Assembly: GCF_001425865.1 (NCBI RefSeq)
Contig: NZ_LMDS01000007.1
Coordinates: 161,676-225,675, forward strand
Direction of reading: 5' to 3'
Origin: Rhizobacter sp. Root404
GTDB taxonomy: Bacteria; Pseudomonadota; Gammaproteobacteria; Burkholderiales; Burkholderiaceae_C
DNA length: 64,000 nt
The position numbers were made by a program, and so were the translations under genes. Of the stretch, positions 58,362-64,000 are shown one piece after another. A model generated the notes under the pieces. It was given only the letters and a program-made list of their open reading frames with translations, did not search any database and was not told the origin of the DNA. Position 1 is the first letter of the stretch. Each line of letters opens with the position of its first letter.

Positions 58362-59096
58362 ATGAATTCGACCCCGCCCCTTCGCCGCGCCCGCACGCTC
58401 GCCCATGAGCTGGTCGAGTCGCTGGGCGACCGCATCCGCGACGGTCGGCTCGCGGCGGGCGACAAGCTGCCCACCGAAGCGGCCTTCATGACCGAGTTCG
58501 GCGTCAGCCGCACCGTGGTGCGCGAGGCGATCTCGAAACTGCAGGCCTCCGGGCTGGTCGAGACGCGCCACGGCGTCGGCACCTTCGTCGTCGGCATGGG
58601 CGACGCATCGGCCTTCCGGATCGCGCCGGAGCAGCTGGCGACCTTGCGCGACGTCGTCGCGATGCTGGAGCTCCGGATCGGCGTCGAGACCGAGGCCGCG
58701 GGGCTGGCGGCGCAACGCCGCACGACCCAGAACCTGATCGCGATGCGCGACGCGCTCGACGCGTTCACCCAAGCAGTGGAAGCAGGCCGAGACGCAGTGG
58801 GTGCTGACTTCCAGTTCCATCAGGAGATCACGCGTGCGACCCAGAACGCCCACTTCGTGAATCTGATGGGGACGCTCGGCACGATGAGCATCCCGCGCGC
58901 CCGGCTCGACCCGTCGCGCCCGCCGGACGAGGAGCGCCTGGCCTACCTGCGCCGCGTCAACGCCGAGCACCTGAGCATCCTTGACGCGATCGAAAACCAG
59001 GACGTGGAGGCCGCCCGCGCGGCGATGCGCACCCATCTGGCCAACAGCCGGGAGCGCCGCCGCCGCGCCGCCGCACTGGCGGGCGAAAGCCCCTGA
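58362..59096 (+). CDS. GntR family transcriptional regulator (FadR/FCD type)
   Basis: 244 residues. The winged helix is LAHELVESLGDRIRDGRLAAGDKLPTEAAFMTEFGVSRTVVREAISKLQASGLVETRHGVGTFV. The C-terminal FCD domain includes LRDVVAMLELRIGVETEAAGLAA and a final EHLSILDAIENQDVEAARAAMRTHL with putative metal-binding His residues. It resembles uronate/aldarate regulators and is placed between the uronate import/oxidation operon and the aldarate breakdown operon, with matching operators on both sides. Confidence 0.93.
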   Translation: MNSTPPLRRARTLAHELVESLGDRIRDGRLAAGDKLPTEAAFMTEFGVSRTVVREAISKLQASGLVETRHGVGTFVVGMGDASAFRIAPEQLATLRDVVAMLELRIGVETEAAGLAAQRRTTQNLIAMRDALDAFTQAVEAGRDAVGADFQFHQEITRATQNAHFVNLMGTLGTMSIPRARLDPSRPPDEERLAYLRRVNAEHLSILDAIENQDVEAARAAMRTHLANSRERRRRAAALAGESP

Positions 59097-59112
59097 TCCC
59101 GGGTTGGCCCGC

Positions 59113-59141
59113 TTGTCGGGCACGCTCCAGTGATCTAGGAT
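59113..59141 (+). promoter_or_regulatory. Probable sigma-70 promoter of the aldarate operon
   Basis: TTGTCG (59113-59118), a 17-base spacer and TAGGAT (59136-59141) give a good match to the consensus. The GntR operator overlaps the last base of the -10 element and covers the expected start of transcription, a standard repression arrangement. Confidence 0.6.
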
Positions 59142-59142
59142 A

Positions 59143-59162
59143 GTTGTACGACGACGTACAAC
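59143..59162. promoter_or_regulatory. Probable GntR operator of the aldarate operon
   Basis: GTTGTACGACGACGTACAAC is an inverted repeat with perfect eight-base arms and a four-base centre. It shares the TAGTTGTACGAC core with the site near 58291. It lies 14 bases before the start codon of the downstream binding-protein gene. Confidence 0.8.
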
Positions 59163-59175
59163 TGGAGACTTCCGA

Positions 59176-60156
59176 ATGCGCTCGACCTTCTTCCGCTGCC
59201 TCGGCCTGACGGCCGCCTGCGTGCTCGCCGCCACGGCCTCACCCGCCGCCTGGGCGGCCTACCCCGACAAGCCGGTGACGATCGTGGTGCCGTTCCCGCC
59301 GGGCGGCTCGACCGACGTGATCGCGCGCGCACTCGCGGCGCGGCTGCAGGAGAAGCTCGGCCAGACCTTCATCGTCGACAACAAGGCCGGTGCGACCGGC
59401 ACGATCGGCGCCGGCTTCGTCAAGCGGGCCGCGCCGGACGGCTACACGCTGCTCGTCTCGTCGCTCGGTCCGTACGTGATTGCACCGCACCTGATCAAGG
59501 GCGTGCCGTACGACGCGACCCGGGACTTCGACTACCTGACCGTCGCGGTGCAGGCACCGAACGTGCTGGTCGTGCCGGCCGCATCGCCGTACAAGACGCT
59601 CGCCGACCTGCTGGCCGATGCCAAGGCCAACCCGGGCAAGCAGACCTTCGCATCGTCGGGCAACGGCTCGTCGGACCACCTCACGGTCGAGCTGTTCTGG
59701 CAGCGCACCGGCACCAGCGGCGTGCACGTGCCGTACAAGGGCGGCGCCCCGGCCGTGACCGACCTGCTGGGCGGCGTCGTCAACGCCTCGTTCCAGAACA
59801 TCAACGCGGTGATCCAGCACGTGAACTCGGGCAAGCTGCGCGCGCTGGCGGTGACCGGCACCAAGCGCTCGGCGCTGCTGCCGCAGGTGCCGACGCTGTC
59901 GGAAGCCGGGGTCAAGGGCGCAGACGTGTACTCGTGGCAGGGCGTGGCCGCGCCGCACGGCCTGCCGGCCGACATCAAGGCCAAGCTCAGCGCCGCGATG
60001 GTCGCCGCGCTGAACGACCCGCAGGTCAAGCCGAAATTGCTCGAACAGGGCTTCGAGATCGTCGCGAACACGCCCGAGCAGATGACCAAGTTCCAGGCCG
60101 ACGAGTTCGCGCGCTGGAAGACCGTCATCGAGACCGGCAAGATCACCGCAGATTGA
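59176..60156 (+). CDS. Tripartite tricarboxylate transporter (Bug family) binding protein
   Basis: 326 residues with a signal peptide (cleavage near AAWA-AY). YPDKPVTIVVPFPPGGSTDVIARALAARLQEKLGQTFIVDNKAGATGT is the Bug/TctC signature (given here as pattern, residues about 29-76), then VPYKGGAPAVTDLLGG. It is first in the glucarate operon behind the operator-covered promoter. No TctA/TctB membrane genes are in the window, so it must work with subunits encoded elsewhere or act as a sensor. Confidence 0.92.
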   Translation: MRSTFFRCLGLTAACVLAATASPAAWAAYPDKPVTIVVPFPPGGSTDVIARALAARLQEKLGQTFIVDNKAGATGTIGAGFVKRAAPDGYTLLVSSLGPYVIAPHLIKGVPYDATRDFDYLTVAVQAPNVLVVPAASPYKTLADLLADAKANPGKQTFASSGNGSSDHLTVELFWQRTGTSGVHVPYKGGAPAVTDLLGGVVNASFQNINAVIQHVNSGKLRALAVTGTKRSALLPQVPTLSEAGVKGADVYSWQGVAAPHGLPADIKAKLSAAMVAALNDPQVKPKLLEQGFEIVANTPEQMTKFQADEFARWKTVIETGKITAD

Positions 60157-60158
60157 GC

Positions 60159-61487
60159 ATGAGCACCACCCCCCTCGTCACCGACGTCCGCGTCATTCCG
60201 GTCGCCGGCCGCGACTCGATGCTGATGAACCTGAGCGGCGCGCACGCGCCGTTCTTCACCCGCAACCTGGTGATCCTGACCGACAGCGCCGGCCGCACCG
60301 GCGTCGGCGAGGTGCCGGGCGGCGAGAAGATCCGCCAGACGCTCGAAGAGACGCGCGGGTTGCTCGTCGGCAAGCCGATCGGCACGATGCAGCAGCTGCT
60401 CGGCGAGGTGCGCGCCGCGTTCGCCGACCGCGACGCCGGCGGCCGCGGGCTGCAGACCTTCGATCTGCGCACGACGATCCACGTCGTCACCGCGATCGAA
60501 TCCGCGCTGCTCGACCTGCTCGGCCAGCACCTCGGCCTGCCGGTCGCGGCGCTGCTGGGCGAGGGCCAGCAGCGCGCGCAGGTCGAGATGCTGGGCTACC
60601 TGTTCTTCGTCGGCGACAAGGCGAAGACCGGCCTGCCGTATGCCAGCGAGCCGGGCGCCGCGGACGACTGGTCGCGCCTGCGCCACGAGGAGGCGATGAC
60701 GCCCGAGTCCATCGTGCGGCTGGCCGAAGCCGCGCACGCGCGCTACGGCTTCAACGACTTCAAGCTGAAGGGCGGCGTGATGGCCGGCGAGGCCGAGGTC
60801 GAGGCGATCCGCGCGCTGCACGAACGCTTCCCGACCGCGCGCGTCACGCTCGACCCGAACGGCGGCTGGCTGTTGAAGGACGCGGTCCGCCTCACCCGAG
60901 ACCTGCACGGCGTGATGGCCTATGCCGAGGACCCGTGCGGCGCCGAGGACGGCTTCTCGGGCCGCGAGGTGATGGCCGAGTTCCGCCGCGCGACCGGGCT
61001 GCCGACGGCGACCAACATGGTCGCGACCGACTGGCGCCAGCTCACGCACGCGCTGTCGCTCCAGTCGGTCGACATCCCGCTGGCCGACCCGCACTTCTGG
61101 ACCATGGCCGGCTCGGTGCGCGTGGCGCAGACCTGCCGCGACTGGGGCCTGACCTGGGGCTCGCATTCCAACAACCACTTCGACGTGTCGCTGGCGATGT
61201 TCACCCATGTCGCCGCCGCCGCGCCCGGCCGAGTGACCGCGATCGACACCCACTGGATCTGGCAGGACGGCCAGCGCCTGACGACCGCGCCGCTGCAGAT
61301 CAAGGGCGGGCTGGTCGACGTGCCGACCGCGCCCGGCCTGGGCGTGACGCTGGACATGGCCGAGGTCGCGAAGGCCCACGCGCTGTACCTGCAGCACGGT
61401 CTGGGCGCACGCGACGACGCGATCGCGATGCAGCACCTGATCCCGAACTGGCGCTTCGACCCGAAGCGGCCGTGCATGGTGCGCTGA
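60159..61487 (+). CDS. gudD: Glucarate dehydratase
   Basis: 442 residues, enolase superfamily. It dehydrates D-glucarate to 5-keto-4-deoxy-D-glucarate. Features seen: GVGEVPGGEKIRQTLEE, FNDFKLKGGVMAGEAEVEAI with the Lys general base, LDPNGGW and YAEDPCGAEDGFSGREVMAEF metal ligands, and GSHSNNHFDVSLAMFTHVAAA with the catalytic His. It starts two bases after the preceding stop, so it is in one operon with both TTT binding proteins and the aldolase. Confidence 0.95.
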   Translation: MSTTPLVTDVRVIPVAGRDSMLMNLSGAHAPFFTRNLVILTDSAGRTGVGEVPGGEKIRQTLEETRGLLVGKPIGTMQQLLGEVRAAFADRDAGGRGLQTFDLRTTIHVVTAIESALLDLLGQHLGLPVAALLGEGQQRAQVEMLGYLFFVGDKAKTGLPYASEPGAADDWSRLRHEEAMTPESIVRLAEAAHARYGFNDFKLKGGVMAGEAEVEAIRALHERFPTARVTLDPNGGWLLKDAVRLTRDLHGVMAYAEDPCGAEDGFSGREVMAEFRRATGLPTATNMVATDWRQLTHALSLQSVDIPLADPHFWTMAGSVRVAQTCRDWGLTWGSHSNNHFDVSLAMFTHVAAAAPGRVTAIDTHWIWQDGQRLTTAPLQIKGGLVDVPTAPGLGVTLDMAEVAKAHALYLQHGLGARDDAIAMQHLIPNWRFDPKRPCMVR

Positions 61488-61526
61488 ACCCGCGCACTCA
61501 CAAGACACTTTCCCGGAGACGACTCG

Positions 61527-62501
61527 ATGAACAAGCGCCAGACCCTGATTGCCGCAGCCGCCACATTGCTGGCGACCGCCCTCGCCGGCCCCGCCGCCCA
61601 CGCGCAGGCGTGGCCCAGCAAGCCGATCCGCATCGTCGTGCCGTACACGCCGGGCGGCTCGTCGGACATCATCGCCCGCGCCATCAGCGGGCCGCTGGCC
61701 GAGGCGCTGAAGACCACCGTCGTGGTCGAGAACAAGCCCGGCGCGAACGGCAACACCGGCACCGACCTGGTCGCCAAGTCGCCCGCCGACGGCTACACGA
61801 TCCTGCTGTGCGACGTCGGCGCGCTGGCGATCACGCCCTCGGTCTACACCAAGCTGCCGTTCGAGCCGAGCAAGGACCTAAAGGGCGTGACGATGCTCGC
61901 CTACTCGCCGCACATGCTGGTCGTGCACCCGTCGGTGCCGGCCAACAACCTGCAGGAGCTGGTCGCGCTGTCGAAGACCACCAAGCTGAACTTCGCGGTC
62001 ACCGCGATCGGCAGCGCGCCCCACGTGGCGGGCGTCGCGGTCGAGAAGGCGACCGGGGCAAAGTGGGAGTACATCCCGTACAAGGGCGGCTCGCAGGCGA
62101 TCACCGACACCATCGCCGGCCAGACCCAGGTGCTGATGAACGGCATGCTGGCGACGCTGCCGTTCGTGCAGAGCGGCAAGCTCAAGGTGCTGGGCATCTC
62201 GAAGGCCACGCGCATGCCGCTGCTCGCGAACGTGCCGACGATCGCCGAACAGGGGGTGAAGGGCTTCGAGTCCGGCACCTGGCAGGGTGCCCTGGTGCCG
62301 GCGGCCACCCCGCCGGCCGTGCTGGCACGGCTCTCGGCCGAACTGACGAAGATCATCCGCTCGCCCGAGGTGCGCTCGCGCCTGACCGCGCAGGGCGCCG
62401 AGGTCAACACGATGTCGCCGACCGAGTTCTCGAGCTTCTTCGAAGCCGAGCGCAAGCGCTGGGCCGGCGTCGTCGCCCAGGGCGGTATCAAGCTCGACTG
62501 A
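61527..62501 (+). CDS. Tripartite tricarboxylate transporter (Bug family) binding protein, second copy
   Basis: 324 residues with a signal peptide (AAHA-QA). WPSKPIRIVVPYTPGGSSDIIARAISGPL and ENKPGANGNTGTDLVAKSPADGY are Bug-family hallmarks, with YIPYKGGSQAITDTIAGQTQVLMNG later. It is clearly divergent from the copy at 59176, so the two probably bind different ligands (for example glucarate and galactarate). It lies between gudD and the aldolase gene. Confidence 0.92.
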   Translation: MNKRQTLIAAAATLLATALAGPAAHAQAWPSKPIRIVVPYTPGGSSDIIARAISGPLAEALKTTVVVENKPGANGNTGTDLVAKSPADGYTILLCDVGALAITPSVYTKLPFEPSKDLKGVTMLAYSPHMLVVHPSVPANNLQELVALSKTTKLNFAVTAIGSAPHVAGVAVEKATGAKWEYIPYKGGSQAITDTIAGQTQVLMNGMLATLPFVQSGKLKVLGISKATRMPLLANVPTIAEQGVKGFESGTWQGALVPAATPPAVLARLSAELTKIIRSPEVRSRLTAQGAEVNTMSPTEFSSFFEAERKRWAGVVAQGGIKLD

Positions 62502-62516
62502 TCAGGGAGATCCACG

Positions 62517-63305
62517 ATGACCTTGCCCACGCCCTACAAGCCCTTCCCGAACAGCTTCCGCGCCGACCTGCGCGCGGGCAAGACGCTGATCGGCTGCTGG
62601 TGTTCGCTCGCCAACCCGATCACCACCGAGGTGCTCGGCGTCGCCGGCTTCGACTGGCTGCTGCTCGATGGCGAGCACTCGCCGAACGACGTGATCACCT
62701 TCATCCCGCAGCTGATGGCGCTGAAGGACAGCCCGAGCGCGCCGGTCGTGCGCCCGACCTGGAACAACCCGGTCGAGTTGAAGCGGTTGCTCGACGGCGG
62801 CTTCTACAACTTCCTGATCCCGTTCATCGAGAGCGCCGACGAAGCGCAGCGCGCGGTCGCGGCCACGCGCTACCCGCCGCAAGGCTTCCGCGGCGTGTCG
62901 GTCTCGCAGCGCGGCAACCGCTACGGCACCGTGCCGGGCTACTTCGAGGGCGTCAACGAGCAGATCTGCGTGATGGTGCAGATCGAAAGCCGCAAGGGCG
63001 TGGCGGCGGCGGCCGAGATCGCCGCGGTCGACGGCGTCGATGGCCTGTTCATCGGCCCGTCCGACCTGGCCGCGGGCTTCGGCCACTTCGGCAACCCGGC
63101 GCATCCGGAGGTGCAGGCCGCGATGGCGCAGGTGTTCGCCGCGGGCAAGGCGCACGGCAAGCCGATCGGCATCCTCGCGCCCGTCGAGGCGGATGCGCGG
63201 CGCTACATCGCGCAGGGCGCGACCTTCGTCGCGGTCGGCAGCGACCTGGGCGTGTTCCGCTCGGGGACGCAGGCGCTGCGCGACAAGTACCTCGCCGCTA
63301 CCTGA
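62517..63305 (+). CDS. garL: 2-dehydro-3-deoxyglucarate aldolase (HpcH/HpaI family)
   Basis: 262 residues. It cleaves 5-keto-4-deoxy- or 2-keto-3-deoxy-glucarate to pyruvate and tartronate semialdehyde. The class II aldolase pattern is visible: LIGCWCSLANPITTEVLGVAGFDWLLLDGEHSPND, PVVRPTWN, IPFIESADEAQRAVAATRYPPQGFRG and MVQIESRKGV (metal-ligand Glu), GLFIGPSDLAAG. It follows the second binding protein by 15 bases with GGGAGA ahead of the ATG. Confidence 0.93.
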   Translation: MTLPTPYKPFPNSFRADLRAGKTLIGCWCSLANPITTEVLGVAGFDWLLLDGEHSPNDVITFIPQLMALKDSPSAPVVRPTWNNPVELKRLLDGGFYNFLIPFIESADEAQRAVAATRYPPQGFRGVSVSQRGNRYGTVPGYFEGVNEQICVMVQIESRKGVAAAAEIAAVDGVDGLFIGPSDLAAGFGHFGNPAHPEVQAAMAQVFAAGKAHGKPIGILAPVEADARRYIAQGATFVAVGSDLGVFRSGTQALRDKYLAAT

Positions 63306-63332
63306 TATTTCACTGACATCGGAGCCATCGAC

Positions 63333-64000
63333 ATGAGCAAGTTGGGATTCATCGGCCTGGGCATCATGGGCACGCCGATGGCGCTGCGCCTGAAGGCCGG
63401 CGGCCACGAGCTGTTCTTCCACACGCGCAGCGAGCCCAAGCCCGAGGTGCTCTCTGCGGGCGCGGTGCGCTGCGCCAGCGCGAAGGAGGTCGCAGAGCGC
63501 GCCGACATCGTCTTCACGATGGTGCCGGACACGCCCGACGTCGCGAAGGTGCTGTTCGCCGACGACGGCGTCGCCGCCGGGCTCAGCAAAGGCAAGACCG
63601 TCGTCGACATGAGCTCGATCTCGCCGATCGACACGAAGGCGTTCGCGCAGCGCATCAACGCGCTCGGTTGCGACTACCTCGACGCGCCGGTCTCCGGTGG
63701 CGAGGTCGGCGCCAAGGCCGGCACGCTGACGATCATGGTCGGCGGGCCGGAGGCGACGTTCGAGCGCGTCAAGCCGCTGTTCGAGTTGATGGGCAAGAAC
63801 ATCACCCTCGTCGGCGGCAACGGCGACGGCCAGACCTGCAAGGTCGCCAACCAGATCATCGTCGCGCTGAACATCGCGGCGGTCGGCGAGGCGCTGGTGT
63901 TCGCCAGCAAGGCCGGCGCGGACCCGGCCAAGGTGCGCCAGGCGCTGATGGGCGGCTTCGCGGCCAGTCGCATCCTCGAGGTGCACGGCGAGCGGATGAT
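63333..64000 (+). CDS. garR: Tartronate semialdehyde reductase, 3'-truncated
   Basis: 222 codons are present before the window ends; the full protein would be near 295 residues. It reduces tartronate semialdehyde to D-glycerate. Nucleotide loop LGFIGLGIMGTPMALRLKAGGHEL, DAPVSGGEVGAKAGTLTIMVGG and the catalytic Lys in GNGDGQTCKVANQIIVALNIAAVGEAL identify the beta-hydroxyacid dehydrogenase family. The gene is 27 bases after garL and completes the glucarate-to-glycerate route. Within the family, GlxR/GarR is favoured by context. Confidence 0.92.
   Translation, partial: MSKLGFIGLGIMGTPMALRLKAGGHELFFHTRSEPKPEVLSAGAVRCASAKEVAERADIVFTMVPDTPDVAKVLFADDGVAAGLSKGKTVVDMSSISPIDTKAFAQRINALGCDYLDAPVSGGEVGAKAGTLTIMVGGPEATFERVKPLFELMGKNITLVGGNGDGQTCKVANQIIVALNIAAVGEALVFASKAGADPAKVRQALMGGFAASRILEVHGERM

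Overview
The window reads as a chromosomal stretch of a high-GC (about 70%) betaproteobacterium of the order Burkholderiales, of the Rubrivivax / Leptothrix / Methylibium type. The pointers are the hemE-priA pair, the many Bug/TTT-type solute-binding proteins, the pcaIJ-pcaF module and the histone-H1-like lysine/alanine tail on one protein. No rRNA, tRNA, CRISPR, transposase or prophage genes were seen. Both ends are cut inside genes (hemE at the left, a garR-like reductase at the right).

Left part (1-20341): housekeeping and mixed metabolic genes. In order these are hemE and priA separated by an unusual AT-richer spacer with DnaA-box-like sequences; a UPF0149 gene; a spacer with an apparent small structured RNA and a strong intrinsic terminator; mmsA; a VOC protein; an amidase; a PhoX-type phosphatase behind a taurine/nitrate-type ABC transporter; a two-component system with one intact and one degenerate LytS-type kinase plus a LytTR regulator; a vanadium-haloperoxidase-like lipoprotein; an orphan ABC binding protein; a secreted trypsin-like protease overlapping an FHA membrane protein; and an SDR.

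Centre (20346-30061, all on the minus strand): the most unusual locus. Five closely packed genes encode a small protein of unknown type, a polytopic membrane protein with a C-terminal Rossmann/TIR-like domain, a SLOG-like protein, a metacaspase-type peptidase, and a 2024-residue protein that joins two alpha/beta-hydrolase domains, a CHAT (caspase-like) protease domain, a helical region and a lysine-rich tail. By content it looks like a caspase/CHAT-based conflict or cell-suicide system with membrane and nucleotide-sensing partners. That function is an inference.

Right-centre (30176-42103): rlpA with a flavin reductase, a B12-binding radical SAM protein, a VOC/SRPBCC pair, an MBL-fold hydrolase, the beta-ketoadipate end module (pcaI, pcaJ, pcaF), a RibD-like reductase, and a stand-alone periplasmic Cache-domain protein next to a chemoreceptor.

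42084-53518 (minus strand) is a 12-gene nitrogen-scavenging cluster: two cysteine hydrolases (BiuH and a TrtA-like paralogue), AtzE/AtzG/AtzH, an AtzF-type allophanate hydrolase, a BMP-family ABC transporter and a GntR regulator. Together they predict growth on biuret and perhaps triuret or carboxybiuret. The same palindrome, TTGGTATACCAA, lies upstream of both transcription units and is the likely GntR operator. A REPIN-like inverted repeat sits inside the transporter operon.

53593-64000 is an oxidative hexuronate/aldarate island around a second GntR gene. Uronate dehydrogenase, a TRAP transporter and a beta-propeller lactonase run to the left. Glucarate dehydratase, two TTT binding proteins, the ketodeoxyglucarate aldolase and tartronate semialdehyde reductase run to the right. 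Two matching operators (TAGTTGTACGAC core) flank the regulator, one sitting directly on a good sigma-70-like promoter.
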